Of a DNA stretch of 64,000 bases, positions 7,831 to 16,498 are shown piece after piece. How positions within the stretch are numbered: position 1 is the first letter of the stretch; each line of letters begins with the position of its first letter. The DNA is taken from positions 1 through 64,000 of the forward strand of contig JAILNQ010000054.1 in NCBI GenBank assembly GCA_024691425.1, read 5' to 3'. The notes beneath the pieces were generated by a model. That model ran no database searches. It saw nothing but the letters and a program-made list of their open reading frames with translations, and was not told the DNA's origin. Both the position numbers and the translations under genes were made by a program. The stretch comes from Lachnospiraceae bacterium. GTDB taxonomy: Bacteria; Bacillota; Clostridia; Lachnospirales; Lachnospiraceae.

Positions 7831-7917
7831 ATAGCTTCCCTCCGTGTCTGCTATATCCTTTATGATGTTTCCGATATAATGTATAATACCATAGACTGAG
7901 ATTAAAAGGTATAAAAA

Positions 7918-9273
7918 ATGAAAAAAACGACTGTCATTGATGAGAATACACCGCCCCTCATTCTGGCGGGTCCGATGTTTTTAGAGCTCTTTCTGAACAC
8001 GATGCTCAATAACGCGGACACGCTCATGCTGAGCCACTACGACGAGTATGCGGTCGGAGCGGTAGGAAATGCAAATACTATCATGTTCATGATGAACATA
8101 CTGTTCAACGTCATAGCGACGGCCACGAGCGTTGTCGTTGCTCAGTACCTCGGCGCTAAACTGTTCGAAAAAATGAACATGGTCTATACGCTCGCGGTCG
8201 CGGTCAACCTTGTAATAGGCATCGCGTTGAGCGGGGCATTCTGCGCGGCGAATCCCCTGATCATGAATTTCCTTCATGTGTCTAAGGAGATGCGCCCCTA
8301 TTCGATGATATATATCTATATCGTCGGCGGGGGCGGATTCGTGACGGCGGTTTTCAACGTTATGCTTCAGATAATGCGGTGCAACGGATATACGAAGATC
8401 GGCATGTGGGTAACGTTCGCGATAAACATAGTCAATATCGGGGGCAACTACCTGTTCCTGTACGGACCTCTCAAATTCCTCGGAATGGGAGTGGCAGGAG
8501 TGGCGATATCGACAGTTACGGCAAGATTCCTTGCAGTGGCTGTGCTCATAGGCTTCTTCTACGTGTCGAAGACCGGACGTTTTTCGCTCCGTTACCTTAA
8601 CCCTTTCCCGGGCAAACTGCTCGCGAAAATGATAAAGATCGGCCTGCCCTCGGGCGGCGAGAACCTTACTTATAACCTTTACCAGACGACGCTCCTTTCG
8701 TTCGTTAACGCCATGGGAAATGATTCGGTGAATGCGAGAGCGTACTGCAACTCGCTGATTTCGTTCGCGATGATATTCTCGAATGCGGCGGCCATGTCGA
8801 CTCAGATAATAACGGGGCATCTCGTAGGCGCAGGAAAATCCGAAGAAGCGTACAGGAGAGTATTCAGGACTCTTCGGACATCGCTTCCTATAACGATAGC
8901 CTTAGCGTCCGTAAATGCCATCATGTGCCGGTATACGTTGCAGTTCTTTACCGAAAATCAGAACATCATCGCTCTCGGCCAGATGATAATGATAGCAGAC
9001 ATATTCGTAGAGGCGGGACGGTGCCTGAACATGACGTTCGTCAGCAGCCTCAAAGCTGCCGGCGCATACATTTTCCCGTTCATAATGGGACTTGTGTGCA
9101 ACTGGGGACTCGGACTTACTACGGGATATGCGGTGGGTGTCGTTCTCGGAGCCGGAGTCTGGGGAATCTATGCCGGAACTGCAACGGATGAGTGCATCCG
9201 CGGCCTTATCGTGATGTACTACTGGTACAAGAAGAAGTGGTGGGGAAAATCTGTCGTAGATGGGAAGGTGTGA
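7918..9273 (+). CDS. MATE family multidrug/metabolite exporter
   Basis: A 451-residue integral membrane protein with about 12 hydrophobic segments. Family features include NNADTLMLSHY near the N-terminus, repeated GxxxxAxAxxT blocks in both halves and IGLPSGGENL at the start of the second half. MATE proteins expel cations or drugs using a Na+ or H+ gradient. Overlapping TATAAT boxes lie at 7875-7887. It is followed by the promoter of the exopolysaccharide operon, so it is probably a separate unit. Substrate unknown. Confidence 0.85.
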   Translation: MKKTTVIDENTPPLILAGPMFLELFLNTMLNNADTLMLSHYDEYAVGAVGNANTIMFMMNILFNVIATATSVVVAQYLGAKLFEKMNMVYTLAVAVNLVIGIALSGAFCAANPLIMNFLHVSKEMRPYSMIYIYIVGGGGFVTAVFNVMLQIMRCNGYTKIGMWVTFAINIVNIGGNYLFLYGPLKFLGMGVAGVAISTVTARFLAVAVLIGFFYVSKTGRFSLRYLNPFPGKLLAKMIKIGLPSGGENLTYNLYQTTLLSFVNAMGNDSVNARAYCNSLISFAMIFSNAAAMSTQIITGHLVGAGKSEEAYRRVFRTLRTSLPITIALASVNAIMCRYTLQFFTENQNIIALGQMIMIADIFVEAGRCLNMTFVSSLKAAGAYIFPFIMGLVCNWGLGLTTGYAVGVVLGAGVWGIYAGTATDECIRGLIVMYYWYKKKWWGKSVVDGKV

Positions 9274-9300
9274 CAAAGTGACAAAAATTTCGTTTTTCTC

Positions 9301-9329
9301 TTGAAACAATAAAAATAAAGGGTTACAAT
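9301..9329 (+). promoter_or_regulatory. Promoter of the exopolysaccharide operon
   Basis: TTGAAA (9301-9306), a 17-bp spacer and TACAAT (9324-9329) precede the glycosyltransferase at 9376. Boxes and spacing are close to the SigA consensus. Confidence 0.65.
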
Positions 9330-9375
9330 GTCATCTGTAATCAAAAATATACAATAAGCGCAGGAGCTGAATTTC

Positions 9376-10368
9376 ATGAATAATGACAATGTGGCAGGTA
9401 AACCTATACTCTGGATGGTCATCCCCTGTTATAATGAGGAGGCTGTTCTGCCGCTCTCCGCTCCGCTTTTTAAGAAGGAACTGGATGAGCTTATCGGATC
9501 AGGCAGGATCAGCGAAAAGAGCAGGATCCTTTTCGTGAACGATTCCTCAAGGGACGGCACGTGGGGAATAATCCGCGCTCTGTCTGAAGAGGATGAACAC
9601 TTCATCGGCATTTCACAGAGCAGAAACCGGGGGCATCAGAACGCGGTGCTCGCGGGAATGATGGAAGCTAAAGATCAGTGCGACATGATAATATCGATAG
9701 ACTGCGACGGACAGGATGATATAAACGCCATGACCGAGATGGTGGACAAGTATCTTGACGGCGCGGAGATAGTGTACGGCGTGCGCAGCGGAAGGGAAAC
9801 CGATACGTTCTTCAAGCGTTTCACGGCGCAGTCGTTCTATAAGATCCTGAAGTCTTTCGGCGCTGAAATTCTTACCGACCATGCTGACTACAGGCTCGTG
9901 AGCTCTGAGGTTCTTGAGGCCTTCTCTGATTTCCGCGAGGTCAATCTTTTCCTGCGGGGCATGTTCCCGCTCGTCGGATACCGGAGCGAAAGAGTATATT
10001 ACAAGCGCAACGAGCGGATGGCAGGTGAGAGCCACTATCCCCTGAAGAAGATGATAAGGCTTGCTATCGACGGCATTACGAGCTTTTCGGTAAAGCCTAT
10101 AAGAATAATCACAGCCATAGGATTCGCGGCGAGCATTCTCGGGTTCATCGGGATCATATGGGCGATCATTGCGGCAGTGATGAACAGGACCGTCGCCGGA
10201 TGGACATCCATGGTCTGTATCGTCTGTCTGCTCAGCGGCATACAGCTGCTCTCGCTCGGCGTCATAGGCGAGTATATAGGAAAGATCTATATGGAAACGA
10301 AGCAGCGGCCGCGATACATAATAAATGATCGCACGTGGGAAGAGAGAAAAAGAAAGTACAAGGGATGA
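9376..10368 (+). CDS. GT2 glycosyltransferase, polyprenyl-phosphate type (GtrB/DPM1-like)
   Basis: A 330-residue enzyme with an N-terminal GT-A domain (IPCYNEEAVLP at residues 17-27, NDSSRDGT, and the metal-binding DCDGQDD) and two C-terminal membrane helices (about 240-300). This layout is that of enzymes making polyprenyl-phosphate sugars on the inner membrane face. The next gene is a multi-spanning GT-C-like protein that could use such a lipid-linked sugar. The two overlap by four bases. The sugar is unknown. Confidence 0.85.
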   Translation: MNNDNVAGKPILWMVIPCYNEEAVLPLSAPLFKKELDELIGSGRISEKSRILFVNDSSRDGTWGIIRALSEEDEHFIGISQSRNRGHQNAVLAGMMEAKDQCDMIISIDCDGQDDINAMTEMVDKYLDGAEIVYGVRSGRETDTFFKRFTAQSFYKILKSFGAEILTDHADYRLVSSEVLEAFSDFREVNLFLRGMFPLVGYRSERVYYKRNERMAGESHYPLKKMIRLAIDGITSFSVKPIRIITAIGFAASILGFIGIIWAIIAAVMNRTVAGWTSMVCIVCLLSGIQLLSLGVIGEYIGKIYMETKQRPRYIINDRTWEERKRKYKG

Positions 10369-11915
10369 AGTACCGCAGAAACGTTTTCATAAGTGAAGAA
10401 GTCGCCCATCAGCGCAGGAATGAATGGCGGATGGCTGCAATAGTTTTCATATTTGAATGGGCGCTCGGCATTTTTCTCGGATATCATCGTGTGCTCCTCG
10501 GAGATGCGATGAGCCGGACTGCGAATGCGTTCTACGTGTTCTATTCGGTTCCTCACCGTCTCACCTCGATGGGACTCGTCTGGAATCCGCTTCCTTCAGT
10601 GATCCAGCTGCCTTTCGTTCTTCTTTCGAAGCTGTGGCGGCCGTTCGTGACGAAAGGCATCAGCATGTCGTTTGCGACCGCACTTTTTGAAGCTTGGGGA
10701 GTAAAGGCGCTGTATAAGTGTTTCCATACGCTGAAGTGCCGTGAGAAGGATGCGCTTCTTATCATAATCCTGCTCGTTCTGAATCCGTATGTGATGTTCT
10801 ACGGCGCTAACGGAATGACCGAGATAATGATGGGAGCCGCAGGCATTCAGATCATCTCGAGCCTTACATGCTGGCTCAGAAAAGGTGAGCCGTATTACAT
10901 CATCGAGATGGGAATGACTTTCGTCATCATGTTCCTTCTGCGATATGAAGCGGTGCCGTTCGCGCTCTTTGTCGGGATCGGCATGGCAATACATATGTTC
11001 ATATCGAAGCGCGAAAAAAAATACTACACGGGGAAGGGGATCGAGCCTTTCTGGTATGTTGAGAGCACGATGTGGGTCACATTCCTGCCGCTCATTTTCT
11101 CCGTTGTATGCTGGATAATATACAACTGGCTCATCACCGGAAATCCTCTGTATTTCATGGATTCAGGATATTCGATGTCCGCGTATTCGGCATACTATCA
11201 GGACTACGGCGGAATACTCTCGGCAGCATCTTTCGTGTTCGAGCGCATCTGGCCGATGCTGATACCGTTCGCCGCGCTCCTTATCGCAAGGCTCGCAACA
11301 AAAACGTTCTTCAAATATGAAACGATCATAATGATCCTTGCCGTTCTCGGCCTTTCGACTTTTACTACCGTACTGATCCTTCTCGGAAAATCAGGCGGCT
11401 ACGTCAGATACGTATGCTATCCTCTGTTTTTCGCCCCGGCGTTCATCCCGTATGCGATCAATGAAGCGAGGGAGAAGGCACGGACCGTCGTAAGGATTTC
11501 TGCAGCGGGCCTTATCATATCGGCGCTCGTTTTCGTATGGGGATTCAGCCAGTCGCCGATGTTCCGCGAGGACCTGTTTTTGAACATACCGGCGAATTCG
11601 GAAACGGTAGCTAAATATCTCAATTCGAACTGCCGCAATTCCCGGGTTCTCATGGATTCATACAGGACGTATTACATCATAATGAACGCCGACGATCCGG
11701 AACAATGGGTGATAAGCTGCAGCCGCGATTTTGAAGACTGCGTTGCTGATCCGGTGGGGACCGGCATTGACTATATGGTAGTTCCTCAGATAGGAAGTTA
11801 CGGAAACATGGATGCTCTGAACATCGCATGGCCGGAACTTTATAATTACGGAGCCGACTGGGCCGAAGAGGTCGCGAGCATCGGCGAATACAAGATTTTC
11901 AAGGTAAGAAAATGA
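10365..11915 (+). CDS. Polytopic GT-C-like membrane protein
   Basis: A 516-residue membrane protein with about 10-12 hydrophobic segments and a soluble C-terminal part after residue 400. A large first loop (GDAMSRTANAFYVF..., with WNPLPS) resembles the extracytoplasmic acidic loop of GT-C transferases that use polyprenyl-phosphate sugars. I chose the ATG overlapping the upstream stop rather than GTG at 10335. It lies between the GtrB-like enzyme and the MshEN synthase, overlapping both by four bases, so it probably modifies the polymer they make. No precise family is recognised. Confidence 0.65.
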   Translation: MKYRRNVFISEEVAHQRRNEWRMAAIVFIFEWALGIFLGYHRVLLGDAMSRTANAFYVFYSVPHRLTSMGLVWNPLPSVIQLPFVLLSKLWRPFVTKGISMSFATALFEAWGVKALYKCFHTLKCREKDALLIIILLVLNPYVMFYGANGMTEIMMGAAGIQIISSLTCWLRKGEPYYIIEMGMTFVIMFLLRYEAVPFALFVGIGMAIHMFISKREKKYYTGKGIEPFWYVESTMWVTFLPLIFSVVCWIIYNWLITGNPLYFMDSGYSMSAYSAYYQDYGGILSAASFVFERIWPMLIPFAALLIARLATKTFFKYETIIMILAVLGLSTFTTVLILLGKSGGYVRYVCYPLFFAPAFIPYAINEAREKARTVVRISAAGLIISALVFVWGFSQSPMFREDLFLNIPANSETVAKYLNSNCRNSRVLMDSYRTYYIIMNADDPEQWVISCSRDFEDCVADPVGTGIDYMVVPQIGSYGNMDALNIAWPELYNYGADWAEEVASIGEYKIFKVRK

Positions 11916-14164
11916 GCACTGGTGATGAGAAAAAAAATGTAAAAGGCGGTCTTGGCGCGAGGCTCGTGAATCAGGGTCTGATCACGGAAGCGCAGCTGAA
12001 CGAGGCGCTCGAATATCAGAAGGATCATGACATGCTGCTCGGCGAGGCGCTCAGCGCTCTCGGGATGCTGTCCCCCGGACAGCTGGCGGCTTTCATCGGA
12101 CAGGACAAGAGTGCGCCTATCGGAGAACTGCTGATCAAGGAAGGCTATCTCAACCGCGAGAAGATGAACGCTGCGCTTGAATATCAGAGAGTGCACGGCG
12201 GACGGCTCGGTTCGATCTGCGTTGAGATGGGATTCCTTACCAATTCGCAGCTTGAGGCCGTTCTTGCGGGACGTCAGAAAGAGAAGACTCTCCTCGGTGA
12301 CGAGCTCATAAGGCGAGGGCTCATCACGCAGGAACAGCTCGACATGGCGCTCGAGCTTCAGAAGAGAAGCGGCGGACGTCTCGGGGATATTCTGCTCTGT
12401 CAGGGCTCTGTCAGGGAAGAGGACCTTTACAGGGCGCTTGCAGACATGATGCAGATGGGACGTCTCGGAATGGGGAGGCTTGGCGCCGACCTTACGGCAC
12501 TTCCTTATGACATGGCGCTGCGTCTCAAGGCGGTCATCGCAGATGAGGCTGCAAGCTATGTATTAGTTACGGCAGAAGAGCAGCTGAATCCGGAAGAGCT
12601 GAAAGAGATAGAGGACTTCACGGGAAGGCATGTTGAGCAGGTGCTTGCGAGCAGCCACGAATTCTTCTCGTGTTTCGAAAACACGTACAGCAACCGTGAA
12701 TCGCACGAGAGCGTGTTCGGACTTTATGAGACGCAGCCGGAGAACTCCGCTATAGTGACTTTCACTTCGGGGCAGATAATAGTCATGCTTGTTACGCTGC
12801 TTACGATAGGACTTGCGGGATTCGTGTTCAACCGTGATAAGATGCTGCTGATACTCATGGCGGTTTTCCAGACGATATACCTACTCATGGCGCTCGCGAA
12901 GTTCGTACTCGTCATGAAAGGAACTCAGAAGGACGGACAGCTGCGCTTCACGCCGAAGGAGATCGCGGCGATAGACGAGCATGAGCTTCCGGTCTATACG
13001 ATACTGATCCCGGTATACAAAGAAACAGAAGTCATCCATCATCTCATAAAGCGTATAGAGGAAATGGACTATCCGAAGTACAAGCTCGATGTGCGTATCC
13101 TTCTTGAAGAGGATGACAAGGAAACGATCGATGCGGTCCGTAAAATGAATCTGCCGCCGTATTTCTATCCGGTCGTCGTTCCGTATTCAACGCCGAAGAC
13201 AAAGCCGAAGGCATGCAATTACGGACTGATCGGATGCAAGGGTGATTTCGTGGTCATATATGATGCAGAGGACAGGCCGGAGCATGACCAGCTCAAGAAG
13301 GCATACCTCGCGTTCAAACGTCTTCCTGAAGATTACGTCTGCGTGCAGGCGAAGCTCAACTATTTCAACAGCTCGGAGAACTGGCTCACTAAACTGTTCA
13401 CTCAGGAATACAGCATGTGGTTCGAGCTTCTCCTCGTCGGGATAATGCAGCTGAACGTACCTATACCGCTCGGCGGAACGTCTAATCATTTCAAGACGTC
13501 GTTTCTGAAGAAAGTCGGCGGCTGGGATCCGTTCAACGTAACTGAGGACGCGGATCTTGGAATAAGGCTTTATAAGCACAAATGCCGTACCGCCGTAATA
13601 GATTCGAGAACGTGGGAAGAGGCGAACTGCAATTTCGCAAACTGGATAAGGCAGAGGTCGCGCTGGATAAAAGGATACATGCAGACGTTCTTCGTCCATA
13701 TGCGTCATCCGCTGCAGTTCATGCACCAGATCGGCCCGCGCGGCATGGCAGGATACTTCGCGATGATTTTCGGAACACCGTTCCTGCCGCTCATCAACCC
13801 GATCTTCTGGGCGATGCTGATCATATGGATCCTGTTCAAGCCGTACTGGATAGAGAGCCTGTTCCCGGGATTGCTGTACTATGTGGCCGCGAGCCAGATG
13901 ATCGTCGGAAACTTCATGTTCGTTTACATGAACATGGTCGGATCGTATTTCGTCATAAGGGACTGTGCGCTGAAGAAGCAGCATCCTTTCTCGTATTCGA
14001 TAATACATTATGCGCTGCTTACGCCGCTGTACTGGGTATTCATGTCGATAGCCGCGTACAAGGCGCTGTTCCAGCTGATTGTCAAGCCGTTCTACTGGGA
14101 AAAGACGGATCACGGACTGTCGTTTGCTGATTCAGTCAGTCATACGCACCCGCAGGCGCAATAA
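11912..14164 (+). CDS. Processive GT2 polysaccharide synthase with three N-terminal MshEN modules
   Basis: A 750-residue protein. Residues 13-178 hold six copies of the roughly 24-residue motif [R/L]LG...G.[L/I]....L...L..Q, grouped as three pairs. Each pair is joined by exactly five residues (KDHDM, RVHGG, KRSGG), the layout of the c-di-GMP-binding MshEN domain. Two membrane helices follow (about 284-305, 310-335), then a cellulose-synthase-like GT2 domain: PVYKE, DAED (451-454), TEDADLG and QRSRW (581-585). More helices lie at the C-terminus. The synthase probably makes and exports a polysaccharide under direct c-di-GMP control. The use of MshEN instead of PilZ recalls NfrB of the phage N4 receptor system, but at the opposite end of the protein. 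Confidence 0.9.
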   Translation: MSTGDEKKNVKGGLGARLVNQGLITEAQLNEALEYQKDHDMLLGEALSALGMLSPGQLAAFIGQDKSAPIGELLIKEGYLNREKMNAALEYQRVHGGRLGSICVEMGFLTNSQLEAVLAGRQKEKTLLGDELIRRGLITQEQLDMALELQKRSGGRLGDILLCQGSVREEDLYRALADMMQMGRLGMGRLGADLTALPYDMALRLKAVIADEAASYVLVTAEEQLNPEELKEIEDFTGRHVEQVLASSHEFFSCFENTYSNRESHESVFGLYETQPENSAIVTFTSGQIIVMLVTLLTIGLAGFVFNRDKMLLILMAVFQTIYLLMALAKFVLVMKGTQKDGQLRFTPKEIAAIDEHELPVYTILIPVYKETEVIHHLIKRIEEMDYPKYKLDVRILLEEDDKETIDAVRKMNLPPYFYPVVVPYSTPKTKPKACNYGLIGCKGDFVVIYDAEDRPEHDQLKKAYLAFKRLPEDYVCVQAKLNYFNSSENWLTKLFTQEYSMWFELLLVGIMQLNVPIPLGGTSNHFKTSFLKKVGGWDPFNVTEDADLGIRLYKHKCRTAVIDSRTWEEANCNFANWIRQRSRWIKGYMQTFFVHMRHPLQFMHQIGPRGMAGYFAMIFGTPFLPLINPIFWAMLIIWILFKPYWIESLFPGLLYYVAASQMIVGNFMFVYMNMVGSYFVIRDCALKKQHPFSYSIIHYALLTPLYWVFMSIAAYKALFQLIVKPFYWEKTDHGLSFADSVSHTHPQAQ

Positions 14165-14195
14165 GATACAGAGCAAGAGGAAAGAGGAAAGAAAA

Positions 14196-16358
14196 ATGAA
14201 AAAGACACTGATGATGTTCGCAATGTTCCTGACTGCCATGGCGCTGTCTTTCAGCAGCGTGCAGGCCGCTGAAAATCAGGACGAGTCGGTTCAGACGTAC
14301 AGGATACAGCTGTTCGATGAGCCGCAGTCGATCAAGCTTCCGAAAGCGGATACGTCGTACTGGTTCACGGTGCCGGCCGCAACAGAGGTTGAAAAGGCGA
14401 TGCTGTCGCTTATCCTCAAGACGAGCGATACATTGCTCGAGGATTATTCCACGGCAACCGTTGAGCTGAACGGAGTAGCGGTCGCAAGCATAAGCCTGCA
14501 GGACCTTGCTGAGCTTCCCGACATGAAATGGGACGTGGAGCTTCCGGTGGAGCTTCTGAAAACGGACGGGTCGATGAACCAGCTGAGCGTAGTGACGGCG
14601 CAGCGTTCGATACTCGGTGACTGTGCGGACATCGACAACCCTGCGAACTGGGTCATAATCAGCGATAAATCTGCTCTGATGCTTTCACTGAAGCGGACTA
14701 AGGAGTTCGTTCTTTCGGACCTTTATCCGTTCGTGTTCAACCGTGCGGAGCTCGGTAACTCGATAAGCACGAGGATGATCATGGCAGGAGCCGACGAAGA
14801 GGCCGAAGGAAGCGCGGCGCTTACGATAGCATCATCAATAGGCGCGAACTTCCCCTATAAGGATATAGACAACCTGACCGTAGGAAAAAGCGAAGAAGAT
14901 GCGGACAGCATTTTTGAGATAAATGCCGATTCAAAATCAGATCCTGCGCTCAAAGAAGGAGAGGGATACCTTGGGATAGGTTCGGATGAGCCAGTGAAAG
15001 TCAAGGTCGCCGGAGGCGGTTCGGAAGGCCTTAAAAAGGCAGTCGGAATGCTTACCGATCCGGATATGCTCTCGCAGTTCGATGAGCCGGGCACAACGAT
15101 AGCGAGCATGCATGAAGGCGGAAAGAATTCGCTCGCGGCACGCGGTGACGGACTGTATGTCCTTCGGGATTTCGGATACGACAATATCAACCTCGCAGGT
15201 GCTTTCCACCAGCAGACGTTTTTCACGATACGTCAGCCTGACGGGATACTCGGAGGTCCGGGTTCGTATTTCGAAGTGCACTTCCGTCATTCGGATGCTC
15301 TTATAAGCGATACATCGCTTCTTACAGTTTTCTTTGACGGAGTGCCTGCTACGAGTGTTCAGCTTTCGGGAACGAATGTCGATGACGGAAAGCTGCGCGT
15401 GAAGATACCGAAGGAATCGCTTTCGAAGGGAAGCTTCGAGATAAGCATTGATGTATATAATTACCTCGGCAAGATAGACTGCTCAAAGGACTGGTATGAT
15501 GTCGCATGGACGCTCATCGACAGGGATTCGGTCATCTATCTTGAGCCGAGCGACAACACGGTAACACCTTCTCTTGCCAGATTCCCTTCAATGTGGGGAG
15601 GGGACACGGTCGCATGCATACCGCAGGGTTCATCTGATGCGCTCATGCAGTCTCTGGTTGCTTTTGCCGCAAGAAACGGACAGAACACGAAGCTTATGAC
15701 CGAGTTCAATTTAAAGCACGCGATAGCAGAAGGCGACGTTTCGGATTCGAACATTGTAATAGCCGGTGAGCGCGGCAGCATAAACATCCCGGCCAAGATA
15801 GCGGATGAGCTGTTCATCGTTCCATCAAAAGACGGATACACGATATCGGATAAAGTCGATACGGTACCGGAAGTTCTTGCCGATAAGGTGATAATACAGG
15901 CAGTACGCTCGCCTTACAATTTCAGACGTATCGTCTATGTCATAACATGGTCAGGAGCAGAAGGAGAGAAGTACTTCTCAGATCTCATGGTGGACAAGGA
16001 CAGGCTTAACAGCCTTGACGGACAGGTCGCTCTTGCAGGTGCCCGCTCCGTAGTGTCTCTCGAGTCAGAGGGTTCGCGCGAGGAAGCGATCCCGCTCTCG
16101 CCGCAGGTCATCACGGCTAAGATAGTCCGTGTTACCGGAATACCTCTTGCAGGCCTTGTGATAATACTTATTCTCGTTATAGTTATCATCGCTCTGATCG
16201 TGCGTCAGGTGAAGGCGAAGAACCGCTTTGATGACGCCAAGGTAAAAGTGGAGCAGGAGAACAAGGAGATAAGGGAAGAATTCGATTCGGAAAACAACGA
16301 GGAAAAATCTGACGGAGATAGTGATGAAGAGGATCCGGACGATTTTGACCGGAACTGA
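14196..16358 (+). CDS. BcsB-like exopolysaccharide synthase subunit
   Basis: A 720-residue protein: signal peptide (cleaved after about VQA), a long extracytoplasmic region with BcsB-type blocks (a paired beta-domain with VELNGVAVASISL and a D-C-x-D-x-x-NPANWVII segment), one C-terminal membrane helix (about 640-665) and an acidic cytoplasmic tail. BcsB proteins guide the nascent polymer beside the synthase. The start at 14196 has an AAAGAGG site and gives a proper signal peptide; the open frame continues upstream but without either. It is the last gene of the operon, followed by a terminator. Confidence 0.8.
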   Translation: MKKTLMMFAMFLTAMALSFSSVQAAENQDESVQTYRIQLFDEPQSIKLPKADTSYWFTVPAATEVEKAMLSLILKTSDTLLEDYSTATVELNGVAVASISLQDLAELPDMKWDVELPVELLKTDGSMNQLSVVTAQRSILGDCADIDNPANWVIISDKSALMLSLKRTKEFVLSDLYPFVFNRAELGNSISTRMIMAGADEEAEGSAALTIASSIGANFPYKDIDNLTVGKSEEDADSIFEINADSKSDPALKEGEGYLGIGSDEPVKVKVAGGGSEGLKKAVGMLTDPDMLSQFDEPGTTIASMHEGGKNSLAARGDGLYVLRDFGYDNINLAGAFHQQTFFTIRQPDGILGGPGSYFEVHFRHSDALISDTSLLTVFFDGVPATSVQLSGTNVDDGKLRVKIPKESLSKGSFEISIDVYNYLGKIDCSKDWYDVAWTLIDRDSVIYLEPSDNTVTPSLARFPSMWGGDTVACIPQGSSDALMQSLVAFAARNGQNTKLMTEFNLKHAIAEGDVSDSNIVIAGERGSINIPAKIADELFIVPSKDGYTISDKVDTVPEVLADKVIIQAVRSPYNFRRIVYVITWSGAEGEKYFSDLMVDKDRLNSLDGQVALAGARSVVSLESEGSREEAIPLSPQVITAKIVRVTGIPLAGLVIILILVIVIIALIVRQVKAKNRFDDAKVKVEQENKEIREEFDSENNEEKSDGDSDEEDPDDFDRN

Positions 16359-16381
16359 CATATCGTAATATGTGAAAGCTT

Positions 16382-16410
16382 AAAGCCCTGACAGGTGTCA
16401 GGGCTTTTTT
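16382..16410 (+). terminator. Rho-independent terminator of the exopolysaccharide operon
   Basis: AAAGCCCTGACA and TGTCAGGGCTTT form a perfect 12-bp stem with a 2-nt minimal loop (in practice fewer closing pairs), ending in TTTTTT. Confidence 0.9.
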
Positions 16411-16498
16411 GCATCAGATTGCGTGTATCGGATCATCTGAAACGGTCTGCCTGCGGATTTGGCAATAGGATCGGACTGTACGGGCAAAACATGGAGCA

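Noticed and set aside
7237-7899. 220-codon plus-strand frame opposite the EAL gene
   Set aside because: The minus strand encodes a complete EAL domain with all catalytic residues; the plus-strand frame is a by-product of its codon use.
7981-8820. 279-codon minus-strand frame inside the MATE gene
   Set aside because: Very high Arg/His content and lack of start signals; the MATE frame explains the sequence.
9274-9375. c-di-GMP (GEMM) riboswitch before the exopolysaccharide operon
   Set aside because: Only about 45 bases lie between the predicted start of transcription and the gene, and no GEMM-like conserved core is seen.
13187-14113. 308-codon open frame on the minus strand inside the MshEN synthase gene
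   Set aside because: It is antisense to a well-supported gene, is rich in Arg/His as expected of a reversed frame, and has no recognisable domain.
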